A stretch of DNA of 64,000 bases, from contig JAFFJZ010000017.1 in assembly GCA_018340375.1 (NCBI GenBank), forward strand, positions 2,098,001-2,162,000, read 5' to 3'. This stretch comes from Gonatopus flavifemur (lineage: Eukaryota > Arthropoda > Insecta > Hymenoptera > Dryinidae). Numbering within the stretch: position 1 is the first letter of the stretch; every line of letters starts with the position of its first letter. A program made the translations under genes and the position numbers. The notes beneath the pieces were generated by a model. The model was not told where the DNA came from, ran no database searches, and saw only the letters and a list, made by a program, of their open reading frames with translations. Positions 23,888-36,613 of this stretch are shown piece after piece.

Positions 23888-24938
23888 CACTGAAAAAAAA
23901 ATTGCAGTGACACCAACTTCGCGAAATGGTCGCAAGATTTTCCATTGGCATAAACACGCATGCAGTTCAGTCAACCGCACGTTCTGCCGACCAACGAAAC
24001 TGTTTTTGTTGGTGCAACTCAACTACACATTTCAAATAATTATGCGCACGTTTGACTGAATCAGATAATTTACTTGATTCAATTTCTAGATAAGTTAATT
24101 CGATGAAGATGAAGCAACACCAACTTCACGAAGAATTCCAGTTTTGAATATTGCGCCAATTGTATATTCGATAGAGTCGAACACATGATCCTTCTGATGC
24201 CTTTTGATTACATTCTGTTAAGAAATAATTCACATAACCATATTTGTATTGGAATTATGCTGAAAAACGTACTCATTTGAGTTTCAGAAAATATTATTCA
24301 AAGGCGTCCTGTTTAGCGCAACTCTAATTTTTTCGTCAATGCAGTTGATATTATATTTTAATAAATTGAATGAAAATCGGATTGCATTGAGCATTATCCG
24401 TTGCGCAGATTCTTAATTTCGTCCATATATTTTCCTTTCCGTTCACGTCACCAGCGATCATTGGATGTATTTGAATTCTGTATCTGAAGTGACTCAAGTT
24501 GTAACAAACTCTCATTCGTTGTCAAAGTACGTTATAACGCGTTGTCGAAATATGATTACCACGAGGCACAACATGCGGTATCTCTGAATCATTTATCGTG
24601 CATGCAAAGTTTATTTATTGTTGTGGACTCAGAATATTTAAAAAGTACCAGTTGATGTTGCATTTAGAAATATTAGTGTTCTCTAGATTCACGAATGTAC
24701 GGACATTGAGGTCACACGAACAATTTTTCCTAACCTACAATTTGTAAGGATGCGTTGTTGACTGGATTTTTTCATTACATTTCTATGCGCTGCATTTTTT
24801 TGGACATTCTGTTGATGATTCGAGTTGAATTGGAATACACGAACAAAGAATTCCGTAAATGTGTGTGTGACAAAAAACAGTGGGCAGAGTGATTTCTAAT
24901 ACAACCGTAAGCTTCTATTTTTGAAAAAATTTGTAATT

Positions 24939-27308
24939 ATGGCTGATGAAGAAACCAAGGCTTATTTGATGCAATGGAAATTACCAGACTTGGTTGATAC
25001 TTTCAAAGGTAAATATTACTGACTGATGATTTATTGTCATGAATATTTCTTATTGATGCATTCGCAACAATTGTTTCTTGACATTGTTAGGACTCATTCT
25101 TTTGTTTTTATAGACCACAATATCACAGTCAGTCGTTTCAAACTATCACGAAAAGATATCATAGCAGAGTTGATTCCTGTAATTGGTGTAAGAATAGATT
25201 TCATAGAAAAATGGAATGCAGAGTTCATCATCTGAAAATTCTAAAAATGATCTCGAGGTGAGTAGTTTTGTATCGTATTTATGTATGCATGTGACATAAT
25301 TGACGATATATTCTTTCAATTGTATTCTCTCGATCCTATGACGTATATATCGAAAATGAATTTTCTCTCTGATTGATGAATTTCACTTTGTTGATACGTA
25401 GGACAATGAAGCAAGTGATATTGAAAATTCTCCGCCGAAAAAAATCAAAAATAGACCCTTTCACAACAAACAGTGAATATAGAAAAAAGATTAAAGATAG
25501 TGACGTGAAGTATTTAGAAGATCTTCTAGAAAAACATAATTTCGGCAGTGCATTAAAAAAAGAATATGAGTCAACCGAATACTTATCTGATTCATCAAGC
25601 CTTTTATTATGTGAGATTATAGCATCAGATCTGATATGCAGTTGTGAGAGGTGCATCATATATTTGATAAGGCAATTTCATTCTATTTATTTTCATAAAT
25701 TCCATATCATTGCATTTTTTCCTCCAGTCGCTTAACAAATGAAGATTATTTTGATATAACGTCTGAGATTCTTGATATCTTCCCAAATGAGAAGCGTGAT
25801 ACATATTACATACCGCCAATATCCAAACGTGATTCAAAGAACGGAAAATCTATTCATGCACGTGGCAGACTTGTGGATATGTTTCAAAACAAATTGAAAC
25901 TATATAGAAGAATGTCAGGTTATAAGAAGACTATCCTACTTCCTGATAGTAAAGCTAGCACTCCTTTGGGTAATTCAATATATATTTCCGGACTTTCATA
26001 AATTTATAGAATCATATTAAAATATTCCGATGAAAGGAAGTACCATTGATTGCGATTCAGGATTTAGAACTTGATTACTCATCGTGATCTTGGATTTGAT
26101 TCATTGTTTACTCACTTTTATACACAATTGGAGCTCAAAACCAGTCGTTTGTTTCAGATGAGGATGTAAAACAAAGTCTTCATTGGCTAGATCATAACAG
26201 TGATCTTTCAGAAATTACGATTCACTGGAAGAAAACCACAACCGCCAGATTCGAGAGATTAGCCGCGAATAACGGCCCTGTTGCTGAATATTTGGAAAAA
26301 TATCCAGTATTGCTAGATCCGCAACATGGGTATAACTTGATCGATATAGACTTCAACGAATTATATCAATCTGATGCAGCAAATGTATATGCTAATTGGG
26401 ATGAATTTATCACAAAATTAACGGCCGTGAGTGTTCACAAAAAAGATACAAGCACTACAAAAGAATTGAAAGCTTTACTCGCAGATGAAAGGGTTAATCA
26501 ACGTGAGTTACTAAGTTCTTTATGGAAGTGATGATTTTTTCTTGATACTTCACTTGTTCATAGTGAATTCACAATAATATCAATTTGCAGATTGTGAAGA
26601 ATTCATACAATTACTCCTGTTGGCACATTTGATTCCATCGCGGGGCCAAGTGAAAGTCAAACACGGTTTATTTTGGAAACCAACAATCCAGGAAAGTCAG
26701 GAAGGTTTCGTGATTCATGTGAAGGTTGAAATAATTTTATTCCATATACAGTATTTATCGTGTTTGGTACATGTGCATTATCTATTTATCAACGTCAGTA
26801 GGGAATTGTGAAAATCTTCCAAAAGTTTAAAATCATTGATGCTGTGACTTTTTTATGCTTTTAAATATCCCTGGACAAAAACTTTATGTTACTGTTTTTT
26901 TGAAATTTCAACTCAGTGTCATTTTCAATCATCAAAATAATTCCTATTCTTCATTTTCAGGTAGCAGGTGACATTGAAGAAATTCATAAAAACAAAATAG
27001 ATCAAATGTTTCGATATGGATTGCCAGTGCAACCGTACATAATTGGCGTTGGCCCCACTTTGACAAACCTTACTAGTTTTTACGTTGTGGTGGTTAAACT
27101 GCGCTATAAATTCACCTCCCCGATAAAAGCTATGGACATCTGCTTCAAGATATTTTTCACTTGGAACGTTTCGTTCCCAGTAGAATCACAACAACTATGG
27201 ATTTTTCTGCAATATGGACTTCATAAATTTCAAACACCGCATGATGAAAAGAAGCCTCACGTGTCCAAAATCTTACAAAAAATGGGTATAGAACAGCTAC
27301 AGAACTAG
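24939..27308 (+). CDS. SAM-domain accessory protein of the CACTA-like element (seven exons)
   Basis: Exons from consensus sites: 24,939-25,008, 25,114-25,257, 25,402 to about 25,610 (donor uncertain), 25,728-25,969, 26,158-26,503, 26,591-26,724 and 26,961-27,308. Exons 1-2 encode a sterile-alpha-motif-like fold (MQWKLPDLVDTF, then FKLSRKDIIAELIPVIGV). An acidic, serine-rich linker with a basic PPKKIK stretch follows, then a charged middle region. Near the end is a tract (PYIIGVGPTLTNL, FTSPIKAMDICFKIFF) that is shared with the copy at 43,927-45,580. Exon phases agree at most junctions. Exon 2 hits a stop (25,233) unless one base is shifted, and exon 3 needs another shift, so the copy is probably damaged. 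I infer a partner of the transposase; its activity is unknown. Confidence 0.65.
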
Positions 27309-27458
27309 AGAAGTACAGAGCTACAGAATACCATTCAAGATTCTTGATGAAATTAACATTTTGTTCAGATTTTCAATTGCAGAACTGAAAATTCTCAGAA
27401 TTTATAGCTTTTTAATATTCCATAGTAGCTTCCTTTGGATCAATATGAAATTCCAATT

Positions 27459-29950
27459 ATGGTGCTCACATGCCCATTTTGTTTTGTCCACTCCAATTCT
27501 ACTGAAATGTTGTTTGCTCGTTTAAAATTGAAGCATAGTTGCGATTTCAATGATAAAGTTCGATGTCGTCAATCAGGTTGTTTTAGAAATTTCAATAACA
27601 TATATAGTTTTAAGAAGCATCTGAAAACTTGTCATTCTGATGATCCTGAATCTCTCGAGCGAACAAGGACATATGCATGCTATGAGAGTTCAACAAATGA
27701 AAACGTAAATGAGAACGCTGAAATTGACAACAATTATGTATCAGACTGTACACCTCATGATCGATTTGAAGATGCACTTCACAATGAAATTCCGATAGTT
27801 ACACCTGATCATATTAAGGATTCTGTGAGAGATTCTGCTCTACCGTACATTAGTCATCTGTACTCAAATCCAAAATTGTCCAGGTCAGTCATCCAAGACA
27901 TTATAGATAACACCGCAGATTTATTTGCTTCATGTGGTATTGATTCAATGAAACAGATATTGAAAAAGGACCACATCATCAATCCCGAAGTAGAAGCAGT
28001 GCTAGATATCGTAGCAAATCCTTTCAAAGGTTTAACCACAGAATATCTGAGGCAAAAATACTTCGACAATTCGAAATATCTAATAAGACGTATTGCACAT
28101 ATAATCGGAACAGATTCGTTTATTAATATACAAAATGATCAATATGTAGTAGACTTACGGAATATGACCATGCAAGTTAATCCAATGCGAGATGTGCTTA
28201 AAACTTTTTTAGAGTTACCCAATGTATTGTATTCTATTACATCGTATATGGAAGAAATAAGCAAATCTAATAAGAACAAGCTCGATCATTTCTTGAAAGG
28301 CAATCTTTGGTACGAAACAAAACTTCAATTTCCGGGAAAAATTGTTTTGCCTTTAGTCATGTATTTCGATGATCTAGAAATCAATAATCGGTTAGGTTCA
28401 CATGCTACCATAAACAAAATTGGAGCCGTTTATTACAAAATCATCTCATTGCCACCAGCATATGCTTCTAAATTGGAGAACATTTTCTTGGCTGCATTAC
28501 ACAAGTCAATAAATCGAAAAGATATGTATGGTGGAAAATTGGAAAAGATTTTCAAACCGTTACTGAATGATTTGATTTTTTTAGAGTGTGAAGGAATTTC
28601 AGTTGAAACAACTGAAGGAGCCCAGCGAGTTTCTTTCCGTATGATGTTATTATCAGGCGATAACTTAGGTTTGCATGCACTATACGGTCTCAATGAAAGT
28701 TTCAATTCAAACTATTATTGCGGATTTTGTCGAGAAAAGAAAAATGTAGCTCAAATTCAAATTTGTGAAAATAGAAATGTACTGCGTTCTCCAGAGAATT
28801 ATGAAAAAGATTTGATAGCATTAGAATTTGGCATTAAACAAAAGTGTTTGTTTCATGATATGTAGATATGATGCATGATATTTTGGAGGGAATTTTACGT
28901 TATGGAATTCCATCGATTATTAATCAGCTAGTTAACATTGACAAGCTGTTCTCATTAGAATTCTTCAATCAAAGGATGAAGTACTTTAATTATGGACGCA
29001 CTGTTTCTAATAAACAAATTCCTCCATTCACACCATCAAATTTAGCAAAGAAGTATTACGATTGTTCGGCTGCCGAAATGTATTGTTTGCTAAGAATGTT
29101 GAGTCTGGTGATAGGTGATCGTATCCCTCGTGATAACAGAACTTGGAAACTCTTCATCAAATTAAGAAAAATAGTATGCATTCTAATGCAAGATCATATT
29201 GACAATGAGACTATTGAAATCTTACAACAGTTAATTACTGATCATCATTTAGAGTATCAAAAGCTATTTTCTCATCATTCAACTCCCAAATTTCATTTTC
29301 TTCTCCACTACCCCAGGGTGATTCGTGCTATTGGGCCCCTGTGGCCGTTATCGTGTATGCGATTTGAGGCTCGACACAAAACGTTAAAAGAGCATGCACA
29401 AGTTATTCGATCACGAAGGAATATATGTTATAGTTTAGCATTGAAGAATCAATTAATATTGAGTAAACGATTTATTACAAATAGAGGATTTGATGAATGC
29501 GTACAGTCGGGTACTTCCAAGATTATATATGTGAAGGATTTAACAGAATTCAACGAATTCAAAAATCATATATCACCAGATTTATGGGCAGAATGTTTCA
29601 CAAATCCTAAATGGATTGAGGTCAACGGTATAAAGTATACGAGCAACATGCTCCTTTCAATAGGAAGAAAGGGAGAGTTGATTGAATTTGTTAAAATAAA
29701 ATACATTTTATTGATAAATGATAATGCGATAAATTTTTTAGTGACGAAATTACAAACCATCGGTTTTGATGAACATTATCATGCGTTTAAAGTCGTCGCA
29801 AGTGCGGAATGGAGTTTCATTCAAAAAAACAGTTTGACGGATGTTAAGCCCATAGATGAACATCTTATTTCAGATGGATGTTCTTATGTTGTATGTTGGA
29901 ACTTTTTCGAGATATTATCCAGTATATATATTGGAATCCAAATAAACTGA
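27459..29950 (+). pseudogene. TNP2-like CACTA transposase with N-terminal zinc finger, one frameshift
   Basis: I prefer ATG at 27,459, which gives MVLTCPFC directly before a C2H2 zinc finger (CRQSGCFRNFNNIYSFKKHL..CH); the frame upstream begins only with a TTG. The first part runs to a stop at 28,865. The second resumes at about 28,865 in another phase with VDMMHDILEG and continues to 29,950, so a small indel splits one protein of roughly 830 residues. Motifs shared with the second copy at 45,606 include the LVMYFDDLEINNRLGSH region, LSGDNLGLHALYG, CGFCR, MHDILEG, PKFHFLLHYP and MRFEARHK. These correspond to the central region of TNP2-type transposases (established for EnSpm/CACTA by family resemblance). 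No target-site or activity claim can be made from sequence. Confidence 0.8.
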
Positions 29951-30414
29951 ACACTTATCATAATCTGAATATCGATAATATCATTTATCATTCGTTGAAT
30001 AAGATATTTGCTGTAAAAGAAAAATATGTGTGATATCATAATAAATTTTATTCATGTTTTAAGCCCAGTATATATTTATATATATACATATATATATTAT
30101 TCCAAATCAACCGAGTACTCATCAGAATTTGAATACCAGTAATATCATTGATCGTTCGTTGAATAAGATATTTGCAGTGAGAGAAAAAAATGTAATACAC
30201 AATCATAATACATAATCATAATACATAATCGTAATGAGTTTTATTTATGTTTTGGAGATTTGAATATTGCTAATAAGATGTACAGGATTTATGTTTCGTT
30301 AATCTGCCAAAAATTTATGGTGTTGTTTGAATGATTGAAAGATTTCTATACCGATTTCTGCATTTCCATGATATTCTCTTATGAGTGTATTTGATTTGTA
30401 TTCTCCTTTAGTTA
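29951..30414. repeat. Tandem duplication behind the transposase
   Basis: A ~120-bp unit (TCATTCGTTGAATAAGATAT, then a TTTTATT.ATGTTTT end) is present twice between 29,960 and 30,260. The second copy has gained a small ATAATCATAATACATAATCA repeat. AT-rich and noncoding; it contains the likely polyadenylation region of the transposase gene (AATAAATT near 30,040). Confidence 0.55.
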
Positions 30415-30661
30415 CCCAGATAGAAAAGCATGCTCTGAATATTTTGTGACATAACGTGCCGTAAACGTACTATCATGAACTCTGCTCGGCTTGCGATGAT
30501 GCATAGAATGTAAACATTATGTCTGCATTATGGTGCCATCACCTCGTTTTGCCACCAATAACAATGCCTTATGCGGAAACACCTTGGCACCATGATGCGA
30601 ACATTTCTTGGCGTCCATGTCACCATTATGATGGCATTATTGAGACATTTTTCTATCTGGG
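30415..30661. mobile_element. Short CCC/GGG element (CCCAGATAGAAAA)
   Basis: 247 bp with ends CCCAGATAGAAAA and TTTTTCTATCTGGG and TTA on both sides. The interior is noncoding and has words like ATGATG.CATTAT. It has inserted into the 3' part of the CACTA-like element. Confidence 0.7.
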
Positions 30662-32522
30662 TTACTAATTATTGACAGCTATGATGTCATATTTAAAAAT
30701 AAAAACGTCTCATGTATATTGTTTAAGAATTACACAAAATTAATAAAGAACGTGATGAATAAGAATTTACGATGTTCCATATACAATCATATATCTAATC
30801 ATAAAATTATGATGTGTTGCATCAATCAATATGCCCTGTTGGGAAGGTCTCATGAATACGAATGGATGCTAGTTATTTCCAGGACGTAAACTGCATGAAA
30901 TCTAGCACACACACACTTGATTCTATATGGTTTTATGAAATTTTGCGAATAACTCTAATCGAATCTCATAAAGTTCTCATACAGTTTCCCCATTCTATTA
31001 TGATAACATAAAAACCCGTAATTTCTAGGGCAGACACTATATGTAGACTGATAGAAACTTCCTCAAATTCATATGAACTAATAAGATTTCTCATATGAAA
31101 CGTCATGGGACTTTTTCAGTAAGGTCATAAGAGAAACTTCGAATACATGAATATATGTTATATACAGTACTGAATTCAGGAATTTGTTTTCTGTTGCTAA
31201 TTGATTGCAACAAAAAACGTACATCAGGCTGAGGCTTATCACTTATCTTTTGTTGCGTCAATTGAAGAGGAAAAGAGAATTTCAAAATTTGGTTCTAGCT
31301 ACATGATATGCTTCAATGTGGTTTGTAACAATGAAGTTTTCACTAGATACATTAGGCATATATTCACATTTCGAGGTTATGTATGTGCCACACTCCATGA
31401 AATTGCCATATTTTTGATCACGATGCGATATATATTTTATTTATTGATAATAACAAAGAATCAGATGTTTCTTCAAAACTAGTCAAGTGCATAACCTCAA
31501 AATTCAAGCATGTACTCAATTTTCCAATGCCTCAACAAATTTATCTTATCAATTGTCCGTAAAAATGATTTCAAATTACATCGCTCAAGTCCTACAGGAA
31601 TTTTGTGGAATCAATCAAAAGATTTGGTTTTTCGAGAAATCTCCGATTTCAAGAGTTTCGATTCTTGATGCAGATGATTGAATTATTGAACTTTCATGAC
31701 TCATGAAGTTTTTTATAAATTGTCCACCTAACACAATTTGGATGTTTCACCAAGATGTAAGAATTGTACAACGCCTTTTGTTGTTCTAACAACTCTTCAC
31801 ATCCTTGCATAATAACATCTATTGTACAATTCTATATCATTGCGTTTTACATAATTCGTATCGTACGTCTTGGCATAGCTATAGTCGTTAAGGCAGTAGT
31901 TTGGATAGGTTAGGTGAGATAGGTAGGTAGGTTCGATTCTTGTATAGGGATCCCAAACTTTCGCTTTGACCGCTGAAGCTGTAACCTTGGGATATACCGA
32001 ATTAAAGCGTTGCGGCTGTGGAGGCCACAATTGAGTTCCTTCCTGAGACACATTCGATTCAAGGAGCCATAACTTTTTCCAAACTTTTCTTTTTAATTTA
32101 GGAAATTCCACGTTGGACCAATCATTTATGCAGTCAATTCAACTGTTCCAATTAGCTGATAGAATCTCACATCACGTTATATTAACAACTGATATTATTG
32201 ATTTTATTATTTCATCAAATTAATACATTCTCATTTTATGTTACATCAACTGAGAACGGAGTTCATTTTACGATTAGAATGAATCGATATTACCAGTATT
32301 TGGATTGAATGTATCGCTTATGTATTACATTCAACCACATGTGGAGTTTGGATAAACGTTATATGTAGTTCATTCAATTGTTTATGCATTTGTTTAAATC
32401 GTGGCATCTCAACTCCGCCATGAAGTTATCTCAACCTCACAGCGAGATTCGCCGTATCCAAACTCGCCATGCAGTTGAGACAAACGATATTCCGTTGAGT
32501 TCACGGATCCTTTTTTTCAGTG
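30662..32522. other. Right part of the CACTA-like element, no clear gene
   Basis: Two plus-strand frames (31,201-31,482 and 31,487-31,681) and one minus-strand frame (31,797-32,111, 104 residues) are open but match nothing I know. The minus-strand frame has somewhat more balanced composition (KLKRKVWKKLW.., prolines and glutamines) and could be a captured exon. The last 130 bp carry the subterminal repeats. Confidence 0.4.
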
Positions 32523-32548
32523 TAACAAATCATAAAGCGAATATGAAG

Positions 32549-32665
32549 TTTCCAAAAGTCGCGTATGAAATTTGACAAAGTAAATAACAAAATTTTGGAA
32601 TCTTATTTTCAAATTGCAGAATTTTGTTATTCACTTTGTAAAATTTCATTCGCGACTTTTGGAAA
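32549..32665. repeat. 117-bp hairpin element next to the CACTA end
   Basis: Arms TTTCCAAAAGTCGCG.ATGAA and the inverse are nearly perfect over about 46 bp, around a 24-nt loop. It lies 26 bp outside the right end of the CACTA-like element. Probably a tiny foldback MITE. Confidence 0.65.
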
Positions 32666-33957
32666 ATGCTAGCAGTGTACTTGATTGCTATATACTTGAA
32701 ATTTGTAATCATTGCTTAGTTATTTAAAAACTACGTAGCAAAATTTTGTCCGTTTTCTAACACTCCATGGCCCTTAAGGCTTCCATGGAAGTCGAGGCCC
32801 TTGGGACCCCCCTCCCTTTCCCTTCCGCCGGTACTTTGAAACGGCTCTGATTTCGACAATTGAAAATCAACCAATATATGTGGCGAAGTAAAATCTTTAC
32901 AAAAGTTTGTTACATGATACATAATAGTAAAATATCCCTGCTCAAAAAGCCGGATGAGAGCTGCATATAACCCAGATAGGTCCAGGATTTTATCCGATCT
33001 TATTTGGGAACCAATATGAATTCTGTGTCCGGGTTTTAATCTGAAACAAAAACATTTTTCGTTCAAATCCGATTTCATAAGCATTGCATATGAATTTCCC
33101 TGTTTTATTATCAACAAAAACATTGTACTTGGGTCGAGCGAGTGGGAAACTCAGCCTCTATTACATCAACGGATCTCCAAAATCAAGATAAAGCATTTAC
33201 AGAGTTATTTATTATAAACATCCCGTTGAATTTTCAAATTTCCCAGATAAAACCTGACTAGGCCCGGATCGAATATCGGTTGAGAGTTATAGATGAATTC
33301 CGGAGACTCATTCCCGAATGAATTCAGATACACATTCATTTTCCACTCCGCAATCCTCAGGACACTATCAGATAGCCCCGCATACAGAATTATTCATCAA
33401 AAACTGTCATATACAACCTGCACGAAGAAAAAGGGATAGTGATAATCACTAAACGAATAGTAAAATATGAAAAGACCAAACTGGGCAATTATTAGAACTC
33501 AACGACTCAATCAAAATTACCATACGCTTAGTTAAACTAACGATACGTTCAGTTAGAGTAACGATGCGATTGATTGTAGTGACCAAACGTTTTGTCCGTC
33601 CATATTTTACTATATCAGTTATCTCCATGCGGGTAAACCCCGTATCAGTAACAATTATTAGTTATGAACTGATTCCGTTAATTCATCACCGTTTGAAGTC
33701 CGAATGAACAGTCATATGATAATTCCATGCGTCATAGTCCTCACCCTGCTGGAAATATCGGAAACAAACAGAATCAATTATGTTGCGCATACTTCCGACT
33801 TATCCCGCACTACAGAAAAGAAATTTACATCAGAAAGAGAATGAATGAGATTTGTTTTGCATTGGTGGATGAGAAATTCGTATGAAACCGCGGGAGGAAA
33901 ATGAATTCATGCAGTTTTATCCGGAATAGCAAAAATCTCATTTTTTATTTCTGACAT
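32666..33957. other. Unresolved region with fragments of element ends
   Basis: No supported gene; the 130-residue minus-strand frame (32,731-33,123) has no motif. CCCAGATA-type starts occur at 32,971 and 33,242 without matching partners, suggesting broken CCC/GGG elements. At 33,418-33,620 a CACGAAGAAAAAGGGATAGT start is followed by repeated ACGATACG/TTAGTTA words. This resembles the reverse complement of the end at 18,450-18,640. Confidence 0.4.
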
Positions 33958-34287
33958 CCCGGGAAAAAATGATCAGATCTGACCAGATCTGAAAAACTGC
34001 GATTTTGGCTTGTGTTTGTCACAATATATGTGCAAAATCAAATTCATATACAGACAGATATCACAAAATTTCTGACAATTGAACCACCAATTGCTCATTA
34101 AGATTTAATCTAATATTCCATTCAGATCTAACGAGATCTACTCAGATCTAACCAGATGTGCCAAGATCTGATCAAATCTACTGAGATATGAACAGATCTC
34201 ATCTGATCTTTTGAACCAGATCTGACCAAAAATCAGATGTACTCAGATCTATTTAGATCTGAATACATCTAATGATTTTTTCCTGGG
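33958..34287. mobile_element. Short CCC/GGG element with AGATCTGA repeats
   Basis: Ends CCCGGGAAAAAATGAT and ATGATTTTTTCCTGGG, with AT duplicated on both sides. The interior repeats (C)AGATCT(G/A)A more than ten times on both strands; AGATCT is itself palindromic. Analogous in design to the 17,391 element but with a different core word. Confidence 0.7.
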
Positions 34288-34355
34288 ATTACACTCATAG
34301 AAATGATTTCTTGTTGTTACCATAATTTTATTCTCGATATCGATTTTCTTCTCCG

Positions 34356-34481
34356 GAAACACATAGGGTGGTATGCAGAGTCAGATCTGAGACTGGACCC
34401 AGTCCCCGCTCATAAGCTTATACATTGCGTAGGACCGGTCCTAGTCTTAGACCTAACTCTGCATACCGCCCATAGTGTTCG
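34356..34481. mobile_element. 126-bp inverted-repeat MITE
   Basis: Left AACACATAGGGTGGTATGCAG and the inverse of the right end AACACTATGGGCGGTATGCAG match, and the similarity continues for about 45 bp. Noncoding. Confidence 0.55.
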
Positions 34482-35280
34482 AACAAAGAGCGGTTTTGTT
34501 TAAAAGTAATCATATCATGGATTGTCAGTAAAAAAAAAAATGATTTATGACTTCTGTTTAACTTAGGAATCTTATTTCTTGTGAGAACCATCGCTTCTTG
34601 TGGTAAGAACAACTGAGGGGCTACATGCAATAACTCAACAAGCGCTCAAACACGTTTCAGATCTGATCCGGAAGACCAGCAAAATGAGAAAAACGAAATT
34701 CGTCAGAATGAAAAATAAGAAATATTGCCTGTTAGAACTCATCAAAATACACATTTTTCTCATAAGAAATTTTGTTTACCATCAATAGTTTGTAAGATAG
34801 AAATTGAAAAGTGAACATTTTCATTTCTTCAAAATCAATACAATTCAAATTATACTTTGCGATTGCTCAGCGAGAAGTCATTGGAATGACTTGGAATTTG
34901 GTATACAGATAAGCGAATCGAATGATTAATTTTTTAATCCAAAGTCAAAACGATATTTTTCAAGCTTCTGATGAAAAAAGTGCCGGAGAAAGTTCAAACT
35001 ACAGAAAGCTTCCAGTGACAAAGTCGTTCTTCAGTGTAAGAACGAACTTTTCGGAAAATTTTAGTTTGATTGAGTTTTTATGATACGAGATACAGTAATT
35101 TACAGTCATGAATTACTGTTTTCAAATGATTTTATTGGAAAAACAAAGCAACAAAGCTTTTCGAAAAATTATTTTTCAATACAAATTTTGAAAAATTTGC
35201 ACGTTTATATACACTTTTTAAAATTTTATGAACAATATTTTATAAGTGATAATTACCATTCGTTTTAATAATATTAATTA

Positions 35281-35528
35281 AAGGGTCGACGGTCTAAACC
35301 TGTTAACTGATATTTCAGGAATTTTACACGGCGAAGAAAAAACGTTGGCATTTCTTCAATTTTTGATATTTTCCTAGTCTATGAGAAGTTTTTTCTGCTG
35401 GTTACAAGGGTGAATGATACTTCCAAATTTCAGATCATTTGAATGAAAATTGGATAATCTGGATCAACTTTTTTTCGCCGTGTAAAATTTCTGAAATGCC
35501 AGTTAACAGGTTTAGACCGTCGACCCTT
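35281..35528. mobile_element. 248-bp MITE with ~58-bp terminal inverted repeats
   Basis: AAGGGTCGACGGTCTAAACC at the left and its inverse at the right, followed by matching GTTAACTG.(C/T)ATTTCAG and TTTTACACGGCGAA blocks. No coding capacity. No unambiguous target duplication was found. Confidence 0.7.
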
Positions 35529-35614
35529 CAATTGTGCATGAAATTCTTCTGACATACTTCATTTCTTAGAATAATTTCCCTCCTCAATGGATTATATTCC
35601 GTGATCATTACTTT

Positions 35615-36600
35615 TCAGCCTGTTTTGGTTGACACTGCATTCAAAAACTCTTTGGAAAATACTTCGCCATTTTCTGTTGAATATTCCATCTGATTGTCTA
35701 AATTCTTCCTAGTTTCCAATGAAATACCGGCCGATTGAACCAGAGGCGTTTTCTGAATACCTAGAATTGTGAAAGATGTTTCAATCTTGAATTCTGTGAT
35801 TTTGTTGCCAAGATAATCTGCATACATCATTATCGTTCCAACAGGAAAATAATCAATCTTGACAGCCTTGCTTATTTGCACATTTTTCGGAATCTTCACG
35901 AAGTTTTTGATTATTCGAAATCTCTGATTTCGTATTGGATTCATCAACCATTGGATTCAGTGTGTGGTAGAGAAGCACAATGCTGCCTAATTATCGATTT
36001 AACATCATCAGTCAATTTCACATGATGGCTTTTGTGTTTACCTCGGTTATCATGCAAGTTTTCCCGAGCAGTAAGTTTCTTTCGAATTGTAGTAAATACT
36101 CCTTTCCCAACATTGAACAATTCATCAAGAATGTCTGACAAACGCGGCTTTTGAGATCGTGAAATGGATGACAGTAATAATATTCCAAAGTTTGACGCTT
36201 ATCATTCGATTCAGAAGATTTGAATTTGGCTCTGATCAAGGAGGTGACTATGATGGCTTTTGCTTGATACTTCGCACTTCTCTAGTAAAAATCATACAAG
36301 TCAAATTGATAGTTTTCATCAACTTTCAAGGAGCAGTCGTTCTGGCAACAAGATACCACAGGCTTAAACACTTCGGCAAGAACAATTTTCCCTGTAGACG
36401 AGACATATTTCTTCCCCTGCAATTTAATCAAAAGGCTAATTCCAATTGATGCAACAAAACGACAAAGGAAACTGATATAACGACATATCTTCAAATCACG
36501 AGAATAGAATAAATTATTTGGAATTATTCCGTTCATTAGAATCATCTGAGGAACATTAATTGCAACATTTCTCAAGCAACAATGAATATCAGAATTTTCT
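35615..36600 (-). pseudogene. Degenerate transposon-derived coding fragments
   Basis: Several overlapping minus-strand frames (36,600-36,282, 36,239-36,018, 36,141-35,944, 35,947-35,615) read partly coding-like sequence in alternating phases. The most recognisable piece joins SRVCQTF with a LTARENLHDNRGKHKSHH stretch and an HCASLPHTES end. It recalls a widespread insect protein of probable transposon origin that has an NRG(K/H)H motif. The remainder is not recognised. Frameshifts show it is inactive. Confidence 0.35.
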
Positions 36601-36613
36601 ACCTCATCCCTGC

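Larger units (their letters stand above)
23888..32522 (+). mobile_element. Two-gene CACTA/EnSpm-like element
   Basis: Starts CACTGAAAAAAAAATTG and ends (reverse complement) CACTGAAAAAAAGG, with TA directly outside at 23,886-23,887 and 32,523-32,524. Inside, in the same direction, are a seven-exon gene for a SAM-domain protein and a TNP2-like transposase gene with an N-terminal zinc finger. Subterminal regions carry repeated words (CACCAACTTCGCG and CACCAACTTCACG on the left; CTCAACT.CGCCATG on the right), as usual for CACTA elements. A 247-bp element at 30,415 is inserted between the transposase and the right end. The terminal repeat is short (about 12 bp), so the boundary call rests on ends, duplication and gene content together. 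Confidence 0.75.

Noticed and set aside
31797..32111. PH-domain-like exon in the 104-residue minus-strand frame
   Set aside because: Only a short KVWKKLW-like stretch is suggestive; the rest does not fit a PH domain and no splice sites support it.
32731..33123. 130-residue minus-strand frame as a gene
   Set aside because: No motif, low-complexity tail, and it overlaps fragments of element ends.
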